Assembly (NCBI GenBank): GCA_031213475.1
Contig: JARUPZ010000005.1
Span: 9,177,848 to 9,241,847, forward strand
Direction of reading: 5' to 3'
DNA length: 64,000 nucleotides
DNA from: Nereocystis luetkeana
Lineage: Eukaryota; Sar; Phaeophyceae; Laminariales; Laminariaceae
Notes under the pieces: model-generated
Told to the model about the DNA's origin: nothing
Seen by the model: the letters and a program-made list of their open reading frames with translations, nothing else
Databases searched by the model: none
Part shown: positions 19,351-30,330 of the stretch, piece by piece
Position numbering within the stretch: position 1 is the first letter of the stretch
Layout: every line of letters begins with the position of its first letter
Translations under genes and position numbers: made by a program

Positions 19351-19852
19351 AATATATATCCCTATCATCTATGTACCAGGTATAAATATGTACCAAGGTA
19401 GAATAGCGAATGGAAGACGGACAAGTATAAGGTAGTCACAAAAACGTTAAGAGGGAGTACGAGTATGTATTGTATGTATAAATAATGCATACAGGTATGC
19501 ACAACTATAAAGACCGATGCCCCCCCCCCCCCCCCCCCCGCGTGCTCCGTCTCGAAAGGGATGCGTGGTCAATGGTCAAATGACTAAGGCAAGCAACAAA
19601 TGAGTACACCCCCCCCCCCCCCCACCCCCCCCCTTCCCCCCCCGCGCCTACACGCTACAGCATATGTGAGTACTACGTGACGGAATGTACGTGCGTACAG
19701 TCGTACGTATTATGTATTTGTAATTAGTGTGACTATGAATAGAGTCAGTGCCACCCCGTCCTTTTTTTGTCACGTAGAAGAGGACAAATGAGCCCGATCA
19801 CACGCACCCGTGTGTGTGTAGTAATACAGTAGTGGTGTGCCACACCACAGCT
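19351..19852. other. no gene; poly-C tracts
   Basis: Long C runs at about 19519-19539 and 19608-19640. No gene seen. Confidence 0.5.
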
Positions 19853-19972
19853 ATTTTAAGGGGGGGGGGCATAGTAAATAGGACCCAATAATGTTAGTAA
19901 AAATAGGGAACTATGTAGGTTTTTGTGTCGACTGTAGGGGTCCTATTTGCTGCGTGTGGTCCCTCGTGAAAT
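19853..19972. mobile_element. MITE-A copy, diverged tips
   Basis: GGGGGGCATAGTAAATAGG ... GGTCCTATTTGCTGCGTG ... GGTCCCTCGTGAAA. Confidence 0.7.
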
Positions 19973-20940
19973 CAGCTGTGCTACTGTTCGTTCTCGTCGG
20001 TCGCATGGAAGCGAGAGGCAGACAGTAGTCCTATCTCACGGCGGGCATGACACAAACCGATTGAAGCACCGCGGGATGTGCTGGATGACCCACGGGAAGA
20101 AAGAACGGTTTTAATGTGAAGCACACACATTAGAACGGTAAAAATACAAAAGGTGAAACCAGCACAACAAAAACATGCCGGCAGATTATCGGGGTGCGTG
20201 CGTACCACACTGTTCTTTATCCACACGAGCGGCATAATGAGAGGGTGGGGATGCAGGGTGGATGTATGTATGTAATGTGTGGGGCCATCCCATCCCACGT
20301 CCCCTATTATCCCCATCCCATCACATGCGACGCTTGCTCAATAATACTGGTGGGACTCATCGCCGTGTTCATACACAAGAAACGAGAGAAGGGAGAGAGG
20401 AAGCGGAAAAAAAAAAAACACGACAAATCGAAGACGAACAACAGCACCTGATACTGCTGTCGGTAATATCGATCACGGGTAGCATACGCAGCAAACACCC
20501 CCCCCCCCCCCCCCCCCCCCGCCTCTGGGCGGTTAGTTGCCGCGTCCGTGGGCTGCCTGTAGTGTGGTGCAGAAATACGCGGAGAGCGCAGAGACACTGC
20601 ATGTAATGTACACGGTGACGTGGAGACTTGTACGCACGAATAGGCAGCGCCACAGCCAGCAGTGCTGCCGGGCGCCCTGCTGTTACTACTTATTACTGGC
20701 GCGCCAAAATCCGCATACCAGGTATATATATATTATATATATACCAGGTACCAGGTATGTATACAAGGTTTTTCTGTATTATTGTGCCGCGATTACTATT
20801 TACTATACAAGCAAACGTATTCTATATGTTATATATACAGCACACATTATGAAACAAAACCAAACAAAAGACGGGAATCGAAGACATTATTTGTTTTTCT
20901 CTCGCGTTAGCCGCGTGGCGGCGGTGTTGAGAGATGTGTG
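19973..20940. other. no gene seen
   Basis: Includes a poly-C tract (20497-20520) and a cluster of TACCAGGTA motifs in AT repeats (20716-20760). Confidence 0.45.
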
Positions 20941-20960
20941 ATGTTGCCCTCATCGAAATA

Positions 20961-21130
<170 letters not shown>

Positions 21131-21222
21131 GCGGACCTCGGCTATCTAGTTGGACTCCCGACGCACCAACAAGTACACAAGTATAGTCAGCCGTGAGAAC
21201 GCTCTCCGCTCCCCCAGCCGTC

Positions 21223-21318
21223 AGCCCTTTTAGAACACCAGTCCCGTTTCGGGGGCAAACTACTTGGAATTTGACTGGTTTGTCCCCAACACGGGACTGC
21301 CGCACTCAAAGGGTCAAC
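21223..21318. mobile_element. piggyBac-like MITE (copy d)
   Basis: CCCTTTTAGAACACCAGTCC to GGGACTGCCGCACTCAAAGGG. Mirrored arms around a short unique centre. Confidence 0.75.
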
Positions 21319-21455
21319 ACTCTGAACCTGTCATCTGCCTTACCTGTACCGGCTGGCTGTACGTGCCTTCTCTTCTTCTTGTTTCGCTTCATCATCAGCT
21401 TTATCTTGTCTGTTTGCCACAAACCACTACGTACTACTACTGTAATAATAACGTA

Positions 21456-21564
21456 TTAACCCCTCTAGAACTCCAGTCCCGTTTTGGGGACAATCCACTC
21501 AAATCCCAAGTAATTTGTCCCCAATTGTCCCCAAAACGAGACTGCATTTCTAAAAGGGTCGACG
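21456..21564. mobile_element. piggyBac-like MITE (copy e)
   Basis: TTAACCCCTCTAGAACTCC to CTGCATTTCTAAAAGGG, with inner words GTTTTGGGGACAA and TTGTCCCCAAAAC. Confidence 0.8.
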
Positions 21565-21571
21565 CGCACTT

Positions 21572-21667
21572 GACCCTTTTAGAACCGCTGTCCCGTTTGG
21601 GGGACAAAACCACTCAATTTTCCGAGTAGTTTGTCCCCAAAACGGGACAGCGGTTCTAAAGGGGATA
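21572..21667. mobile_element. piggyBac-like MITE (copy f)
   Basis: ACCCTTTTAGAACCGCTGTC to ACAGCGGTTCTAAAGGGG. Nearly perfect inverted repeat, third copy within 450 bp. Confidence 0.82.
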
Positions 21668-22001
21668 ATTGATGCTGTTCTAATGAGGGGTGACACAAAC
21701 GCAACAACAGGAAGGAAGAGCGCCTATCATTGATCGTTGTTTGAGCTGTGTCCTGTCACCAATGGCGGCAGTTGACTGCGTGCACTACTGTTGCGGCGAT
21801 GTGAGTTAGAGCGTGAACAATATAACAACAAACATCTCGCTCTCCCGTATTCATGTTCAAGAAGGTGTACTATAATAGGCAGTGGTGGCCCCCACAAAGC
21901 CGAGCGAGGTGTATAGAGCGGACCGAGAGAGGAGGTAACACAGTAGTACTATAAACACAAAAAAACAGAAAGCGGGTGACGAAACTCAAACTTCGGCGCG
22001 G

Positions 22002-22043
<42 letters not shown>

Positions 22044-22540
22044 CGGGTGAGGGAGCGAACTGCTCGTCACTCACCGTACGTCGTACACAAACTGCACGCA
22101 CCAAATAGTCTGTCTGTACGAGTATACATATATACCAGGGTATACGAATAATTACAACGGGACGTTGCGATACTTTTAAATGAGACCAGACAAAAAGAGA
22201 CTTTCGGCCACTCCATTCCCGACGTTCTTTCCCGCTTTTGAAAAATTCAACAACTTTGGTCGGGTCGGGTCGGGTCGGGTAAAGAAGAAAGAGAGGATAC
22301 GCAGACACGGAGCTTTTTTTCATGTATGAATCACGAACAAAAATTTAATTGTACACTTCTTCTGTCTGCAGTCCGCCGTATATCGTTGGCCTTTTTTTCG
22401 GCTGCCAGTTTTTTCGGGTCTCACATACTACATGCAGCTGACAGGCACAAACCCCAACCACCAGCAGCAGTCCCTATGCGCCAGGATTTTGGACTTACGC
22501 GCTGCCGGTCCGCCCGAAAGAGAGGAAGCGTGGGAACGTC
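21668..22540. other. no gene; 40-base poly-G tract
   Basis: About 40 G in a row at 22003-22043 and a short TCGGG pentamer repeat at about 22258-22280. Confidence 0.55.
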
Positions 22541-22648
22541 GATTCACCCTTCGAGAACTGCAGTCCCGTTTTGGAGACAACTCGCTCAAATTACCTGTAG
22601 TTTGTCCCCAATTGTCCCCAAAACGAGACTGCAGCCCTAAAAGGGCTA
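22541..22648. mobile_element. piggyBac-like MITE (copy g)
   Basis: CCCTTCGAGAACTGCAGTCC to GACTGCAGCCCTAAAAGGG. Confidence 0.8.
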
Positions 22649-23200
22649 AGTAGACTATGTTGTTGCAGATCCACCGTATACAGTACATACACGACATCTC
22701 GCGGTTCTCATCTGAACACCTGACAATCCACCTGCGGGCTGTAGGACAAGGCAGCGACGACCCCATGTCCTCAAATGTGACCATACCACGTGTAAAAAAA
22801 AAACGTGGTAATGATAAATGAAAAAGGAAGCAGGGCTGACCCTGGCCCAGTGGGTTAGGCTAGCTCTTTGCGGAGCTCAAGTTTTACCTGGTGGTGGCTG
22901 GCTCACGTTTTGTTCAGAGCTGATGTAGGTGCTCCGACATATTTTAACACGCGTCGTTGCTTTTACTGGTCTGCGGCCATATATATATACCGGTGTATGA
23001 ATAAAAGTATAAACTCTCGTTTGCCGGTGGACGGTCGCTGTGATGAGGGCGTTTCGGTAGACTTTCGCAAGACTGTAAACCATGCTTCGCGAGAGCTTGA
23101 AACTTTTCGCGTATACTGGTGCCACGCCGCCACAGCACCTACTACTGCTACTTGCTGCCTGGTGTAACACTTCGGATAAATACGAGGGATGCCAGGCACT

Positions 23201-23307
23201 AACCATTTTAGGACCGCAGTCTCGTTTTGGGGGCAATTGGGGACGAACGACTTGGAATTTGAGTAGTGTGTCCCCAAAACGGGACTGGAGTTCTAAAAGG
23301 GTTAAAG
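23201..23307. mobile_element. piggyBac-like MITE (copy h)
   Basis: CTAACCATTTTAGGACCGCAG to CTGGAGTTCTAAAAGGGTTAA. The TTAA is kept on the right side. Confidence 0.82.
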
Positions 23308-25305
23308 AAAGGTAGTCCGTGTCATGATGAACGCGTAACAATAGCTGGTATTCTAGCGACTATTTCTACAATGCAAACTACTGCCATTAACCGTTCAAGT
23401 CTTTCCTCGGCACTTCACTTACACCCACCAAAATGTTGTGATAACACGTTGTTCTGCTTGTAGTTACGCCTCGAGCGTCAAGTAACTTGCAAGCAAGCGG
23501 CACGAAATCGCTCGTCGTGATAAATCTTCCGATGTCGGTACCTTCGCTCCAACATTGCGTACGTACTACATCCAGCCAGTACCACCACCACCACCACCAC
23601 CAACAACAACCACAAACAAACCTAGCTTTTAGAGCGCACAATAAAATGTATCGCCGATACGGCGGTGTGCATTAATATCAGCTGGTGTGTCTATCTGTAG
23701 TGTACGCAGCTAGCGAGCAGTTTTTTATGTTGTGTGTTTTTCCTTCTGTTCCTGTTTTTTTGTGTGAAAATAATGGCCGAGGGGTCAAAACGTGAAAAAA
23801 AAAACGTAATTGTTGTGATGCTACCTATATCCCCACTACGAAGCAGCATGCCACACGCTTACCACGTACTGCTGTTTTGTGTACTGGTGCCATGTACACG
23901 ACACAGGCAGACAGACACACAACAAGCAGGCTATTAATAGGCACAATAACCTTTCAATCGTCGTCGGCTCACCTTTTTTTGCCGCGCTTTTGCCTAGTGT
24001 AAAGAAGTGGTCTTGGCGATGGCGCCCACGACGACGGCGGACGGTCATGACGATGACGGCCGACCAATGACTGACGCGATACTCGAGACCCGATCGGACC
24101 CGATGACGCCGTCCCGTGTAAACAGAGGGTTAGTTAACACACAAAATAAAAGCGCGGATCTCTTCGGCGATCCAGCAACCCGTTTTGTTGCGGGATCCGG
24201 TTACCGCAAGGCCGTCGCAACATCGCCGTCATCGTCAGCGGCATCACCACCTTCTGCGCGGGAGCCGAACGCGCTCGCTCGCTCATTCATTCGACGACAG
24301 TTGGTTTTTCAACCGCAACTAGTAACTGACAGCGAAAAGAAAAAAAAACACAGCGAGCACGCTCTTTGACTGACCTCCTGGCGTAACTCAGAAGCCGCGC
24401 GGCGCGCATCACAGACAGGCGGGCGTGAAACGCAAAGAAGAGGAATCCGCCGACAGAGCACCAACACCTTCTTCTACTGCATGCAGCTGTCTACCGTATG
24501 TAAGCGCGCCGCCGCAGCAGCCGCCTCCTCCACCGCCGCCGCCGCCGCGGCATGATGGGCGGAAAGAAAGAAAGGAAGGAAGACGTGAAGCCAAACATAC
24601 CGCACGGTCGACGTTAAGTCGTGTCGCGCGCAAGCGAGCGAAACGGTGTCGCGTGGCTTACGAGCTTCTCCTCCTTCTCCTCCTCCTCCTCCTCTTTCTT
24701 GCATCGTTGAAAGTTCGGGGTATAGACGATACTAAAACTTCGCTCTTTCCTTTATATAGCGTACCCCCCCCTCCCCCTCCCCCCCCCCCCCCCCCCAGCG
24801 CTCCGGACGAATTCCGATTGCGGCCGACATACTGCTGTATCGTGATATGATATTTCGTACCAAGGTATTAATATTAATCAAAGTACGTGACCCTTCTACC
24901 ACACTGCTGTTGTTCGATTTTGTTTGCATTTATAGTCACCTCTGTTCGCCCTCGGGACCACTCTATATGTTATCATCCACCGGTCGGTGCTGCCACGTAC
25001 TGGTACTCTTTTTCTGTTGTTGCTTATTGCTGCACGAATGTCAACATTATCATCCTCATCCTCATCATCGTCATATATATATATAATATATATATATATA
25101 TACCAGTATGTTGTTGTCCTCCCTCCCGCCTCCCAATTCTTTCGCCGGTTTCTTCAGTGCCCCTCCGGCGCTGCGATAAGCCCTTACGTCCACCGCGTAT
25201 CGGATTTCATTACAATATTCCGTCTGGCAGATAAATCAGATATTATTGTATCCTGTGTCCGCGTTCGTTTTTGTTTACCCCTCATAACCCTTTTATTAAT
25301 ATTAA
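23308..25305. other. no confident gene
   Basis: Short frames include one at 24007-24369 (+, 120 codons) of mixed composition, but no splice context or motif supports it. CCG and CTC repeats at 24511-24700, poly-C at about 24780-24796. Confidence 0.4.
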
Positions 25306-25414
25306 TATTACGGGGGGCCATAGTTAATAGGACCTATGGTATACGTAAAACACTATATACTTGACCATTCTTACAGACACTATTTGGTCCTATTAACTAT
25401 GGCCCCCCGAAATA
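25306..25414. mobile_element. MITE-A copy
   Basis: TATTACGGGGGGCCATAG to CTATGGCCCCCCGAAATA. Inserted next to repeated ATTAAT. Confidence 0.85.
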
Positions 25415-25419
25415 GTACG

Positions 25420-25510
25420 TCCGTCCCGTTGGTGGGACGCACTACTGAAAAAAAATGATCGGTTTGTCCTCAAAATGAGGCTGTGACTGCAATCAGTCCT
25501 AAAAGGGTGA
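25420..25510. mobile_element. piggyBac-like MITE, strongly diverged (copy i)
   Basis: The right arm GGTTTGTCCTCAAAATGAGGCTG ... TCCTAAAAGGG is recognisable. The left arm is eroded. Confidence 0.45.
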
Positions 25511-28500
25511 ACAACGATCGACCACCTCCTTTCTCCCATGGCGACACAGGTATTGCACCCATCTACAACCCACCCGCCGTTTTTTTCTCCCGTTTTTCCG
25601 GTAGGAGAGGTGGTGGGGGGGGGGGGGGGCGGGCGGGCGGGCGGCTGCTAGCCTCGTCCGAGCTATACAGAGGCCTCGCGAGCTCAACGGCGCGCGCTCC
25701 GTTTGGCACGCGGCCAGCATATGCCAGCGCAAGCATGCCAGCGCATGCAGCATGTATGGTATATATTCGGCATGCAGCACATACATATATTTATATAATA
25801 TACTGTATACCTGGTATATAAATATATATATATATGTTATTATATTATATAAATACTTTGTACCACCTGCACAAACCACAAACCAGCATACATACACGAC
25901 ATACAATGCATAAAGCGGCACATAATGCCAGCACCTTGCATGCATGCATGCATGCGTGATTGTGCGCGAATCTCGACCCGGCTGTCGAATTTCGGACCGG
26001 AGTAATATATAAACACGATAATAATCTCCGCGTGGTGCGTGACGTACTCCACATTCCCGTGTATGTATAATATACATATTATATCGCCGATGGTGGCACA
26101 GCGACTTCAACTTTCTACCAATCACGACCTCTTCAGGGGGGCTTGCTTGAGAGGGGTGAAAACGAAGTGGAAAACGAAAAAAAACGAAGCTTTTCTTGTG
26201 CACGCTCGTGTAGGACAAAAATTCACACTCACGAAGCAGGCACAGCTTTCGGGCATTGCATGCTGGGATACCATCGTATGGAGAGATGGTGTGTCTGGCG
26301 TGCAACGGATACTATGGCGGGGTGGGTGGAGGCGGGGGGAAAGCGGTGGGGGGGGGGGGGGGGGGGGAGTGGTGTACTCGATAAGGGGAGATAGGTACAT
26401 GAAGACACCGCGCTGCTGGTGCTGGCGGGTGGTACTGCTTCTTGTACTGACTGCTTCACGCGCTTCGCTTCCCAGGGAGCTGGCAAAGGCCGCGGCATTT
26501 ACTCACCGCGTACGATGCTTGTTTCTACCTTCCCGCCAAAATTTTGAGGCCGCGATGAAGAAAAGCAAAAAAGCTGGCTCCTCCTGCGTATATACTACAC
26601 CCAAATGGGGGGATAGTTCAACACACACACACACCTGTTCACACCGAAATATGTACTGTTTGTTGTGACACTTGGAACACCACCGCTGTTGTTTTCGACG
26701 TACGGATGTACCGCATTCCGTGTTGTTTTACTGCGTAAAAAGAAAAGAGTTTTTTTAGAAAACAAAACCAAAGAGAGCGACTGTCTCCTATACCGACCGG
26801 CCCCACTTTCTCGTACCAGTAGACGCGGCACCAAAAAGGCGCTATTCACGCGGTGCTACTGCCCCGTGTCCGAGGCGTCTCACGCGTCGATATGTTCTCG
26901 TCCAAAAACTCGAACCACTGGAGGGACGCTGTTAGATAATATTGCACGCCAGCTCCGCGGTTCTCAGCCACCCCCTTCCGCCCCGAAATACATAGAAGGC
27001 GTGCGGAGGTCGCTGGCCAAGGCACGCACGGTGAACCGACAAGAACCCGAGGCTACGCGCGCTGCCTCATGGACCGTACAGGATCCTCGCGAAAGACCAA
27101 GACACCGCAACTATTGTCGCGCGCGAAAGCAAACCCATCATGATACTGTACAATAATACAGCCTCCCCCCTGGCGATCGATAAACAACTCGGATCGGTCA
27201 GACCGAGACCAACTTTATTTGTTTTCAGTTTCGTTTTCTTGTTTTCTTTTCGTTCATCGTTCGTTGTTTCGGACAGTAGTGACACGTATAATAGAAGACA
27301 TGGTTCACCCATCGTAATTGTACCGACAAGACATCATAATTAAACCCCCCCCCCCCCTCCCGAAAGCTCCACCTTCCATCAACCCAACCCACCGATCTCT
27401 CCACCAACACAAGTGACTCACATCGTCTATAATATTGTTGTAAAGCACGCCAAGCCCACCACCAGGCAAAGACCCGAGAGAAAATTTCTCGGCCGAGACC
27501 CAACGGACATGTTATCGAGCTCTCTCTCCATCCTCCCCACCGATCCTTCACCCATCCAGTGATATTGGGGATGATGGCAGGTGATGGCTCCGAACGTACT
27601 CAATGAAAAACTTTTTAGATCTACAAGAGCGATCTCCCCCTTTCTCATGGCCGCACAGCCCCCCTCCTTCCCCAACCAACTTCGTTGTTGAGCGGAAAAC
27701 ACGCGCGGCGAGACCCCCCCTCTTCTGCCTGCTTGAACACGCGCGTTGGATGCGCGTGTTTTCGGCAGTGACCAGGAGGGAAGGAGGGGCGGGGGGGGAA
27801 GGGGCGTTTCCGTACTCCCAGGCAGCGTCCCATTCAAAAATACATTTCCACCCTGCAAGCAAAAACAGCTAGGTACGAACACCCTCCCTTCCTCTCTCCT
27901 TCGGTCCCTTGCAAGCAAAGCCATTCAGCTCGGTTTCAATTCAAACCTCCCAGAGCTCCCTCCCCCCCCCCCCCCCCCCCCCGTATCACCCACCAAAGAA
28001 AGAGAGCATTCAAGAGCCACCAGCAAACGAAGGTTTAGATTATTTGCTACTTCATCTCGCCGCGAGAGCTATACTGTTTTTGCTTCTTCCTGCTCGTCTA
28101 TGCATGTACGATATGTACCTGGCATCATAGCGTAGTGTACAGAGTACAACACGGCTGCACCGGGGGGGGGGGGGGGGGGGGTTCTTTCGATCATATTTTT
28201 CCTTCTCTCGGGGATTTCTCTCGTCTACGTAAAAAAAAGACACAACAAAAAAGCAGAGAAAGCAGCAGAGGGCATTACATTTCACAGCGCGGTTTGGAGA
28301 ACGTCTCATTACACGTTAGCCACCCGATATTACACCCGCAGAGAAAAGGCCAAGAGTAGAAAAGCAAGTCAGGCGGGCAAGCCAGCCAGCCCCGCTGAAG
28401 CAGCAACAAACACCCGACGGCATCGTCGGCGGTCTCAAGTTTCACACCCACAAGACGACAAAAAAAAAAACGGAGAAGAAGAAGAAAAAAAAAAAAAAAA

Positions 28501-29580
28501 GAGTACGAGCGAAAGCCAACAAGCACCGCCGTAGCCGCGGCCGCGAACCGGCATCGGACAATATCGCTGGCTGGAAAATCAACAAATACCAATACGTCTT
28601 CATTTCCTGATCAAATGGGTGCCCGCTCGCCGGTTATACTACCCACAATATCGCTTACTACGGCGAAGATCAACAACCGCCGACATGATACGATACGTCT
28701 CCAAATATTCGTCTGAAACGGAAGTCTCGCTCGCAACGTACCCTCACCCCGCAAATGGGCTGCCATGCCCTCTATAATTCTCCCGCCCCTCCCCCGAGAT
28801 CCAGCCGCGAGAGAGACTGACGGGCACAATGGCGCTCGTTGGTCCGCACACACACACATACACAAACACAGACGCATTTTTCTACCCCTCTGCGCGTGGT
28901 TCCTTTTTTTTTTTTGCGGCCAGACCAAACAGCAAAGCGAACGGGATCGAACCCCCCCCCCCCCCCCCCCCCCCCTATATAATGAACCTTACCTTTACCG
29001 CATCCTCTCCGTACTTACCGACCTACCTACGCTCCTTCGCAGAAATCACGCCATCTATAAGTGGTGACTCCCCAGAAGACATGAAAAGGTCTTCGCTACC
29101 GTTTTTTTGGGGAAGGAGGGGGGGAGGGGGGGGGGGGGGGGGGTCGGCTTTGATGGACTGCCGGTTGCGGCAAGAATTGCACCGCGCACAGGTAAACCCC
29201 GTGTATCATAACAAAGCAGCGCGCACACACCCCTCCGCCCAAGACTAAGAAGCAAGCGCAAGAAAGAAAAAAAAAAACCGGAAACAACTGCTGTACGTAA
29301 ACTAAAAAAGCGGGCCCACCGCATCCTCGTTTCACTTTCAACAGAACAGCACGCTTTCTCTCCCCCCACCCTCCCTCCCCTCCCCCAACCTCCCCAATCA
29401 CCCAGCCCCCCCACTCCACCCCGTGTGCCATACCACCGGCTACAACACCAAAAAGTCCCCGATCAACATCAAAATCAAAATCAAAACCAACCATCGCAGC
29501 TGCCACAATATTTTCGTGCGTAGCGTGACAGAGGTAACTCGCATTTTTCTCAGGTACGAGAAGGGAGAACAAAGCGGCAG
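25511..29580. other. about 4 kb without a supported gene
   Basis: Lies beyond the 3' end of the minus-strand gene. Holds G/C homopolymers (about 25613-25629, 26347-26367, 27345-27357, 27961-27982, 28160-28180, 28951-28974, 29108-29142) and small A/T repeats. Several 100-170-codon frames exist on both strands, but their translations are poly-Pro/Gly-interrupted and lack domains. Part may be the gene's 3' UTR. Confidence 0.4.
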
Positions 29581-30330
29581 TCATGCCCGACCCGCGACCC
29601 CCACGCCGAAAACCGGGGAACGCCTGTCCACCGTCCCCTCCCCATGCCTCGTCCCGTTGTCACCACCACCACCATCACCAACCACCCGCGACGCAGAGCT
29701 GCTACTCGAACGCTGCACCGGGTGGTGGTGGTAGCTACGGTCACCCTTGCGGGTCGCCTCCTCCCCCTCCTCGTCCATCGAGGAATCACCGCGCTGAGCA
29801 AAGAGCATGCCCAGCGCGGCGACCGCGTCTGCACGAGCCTCGATCTCCGCTTGAGACTCATGCTCCTCCTCCTCCTCCTCCTCGTCTTGCTCGACGAACG
29901 CCATGCGGTCGACCTGCGCTTCCGCTTCGGCCTCCGCGATAGCGGCGGCGGCGGCGGCCGCCGCCGCTGTCGCAGCCGCCGCGGCCGCCGTCGCCGCCTT
30001 TGCCGTCGCGGCAGCCGTCGCCGTAGCCGCGGCGGCAGCCGCGGCGGCATCTGAGGCCATCGGGTACGATCCCATCGCGCCCACGGTGGCGCTCGGCGCG
30101 GGACGGCTGCGAGGGTGGAACTCGTCACCGAAGCTTCGCTCGTCGTCGTGCTTGCGGTAGGATGCCCTCGGCTGCTGCTGCTGGTGCTGCTGCTGCTGCT
30201 GTCGGCTGCTGCCGCTGCTGACAGAAGAAGCCGACGCCGCCGCTGGCTTTGTGGGAGCCTTCGCCGAGGGGGGAGGGCACGGCTTTGAGCTCGCGCTGTG
30301 GTTGCCCCTCTGCCCGATGAACATTCGCAT
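29581..30330 (-). other. exon 5, terminal
   Basis: Starts ATGCGAATGTTCATCGG after CAGGTACACCCAG. 249 codons then TGA. Poly-Ala, Glu-rich and Ser-rich segments. An alternative acceptor ten bases upstream (CGCTCAG) would put the exon out of frame with exon 4. Confidence 0.68.

Noticed and set aside
24007-24369. 120-codon frame as a small gene
   Set aside because: Mixed composition looks plausible, but there is no splice or start context, no motif and no neighbouring exon.
28829-29248. Genes in 25.5-29.5 kb suggested by several 100-170-codon frames
   Set aside because: Frames are interrupted by poly-Pro/Gly from homopolymers, overlap on both strands and lack any recognisable domain.
29644-30160. 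Plus-strand Ala/Arg-rich frames over exon 5, and the minus-strand Arg-rich 192-codon frame
   Set aside because: Other-frame readings of GCC/GCG repeats. Only the frame in phase with exon 4 is kept.
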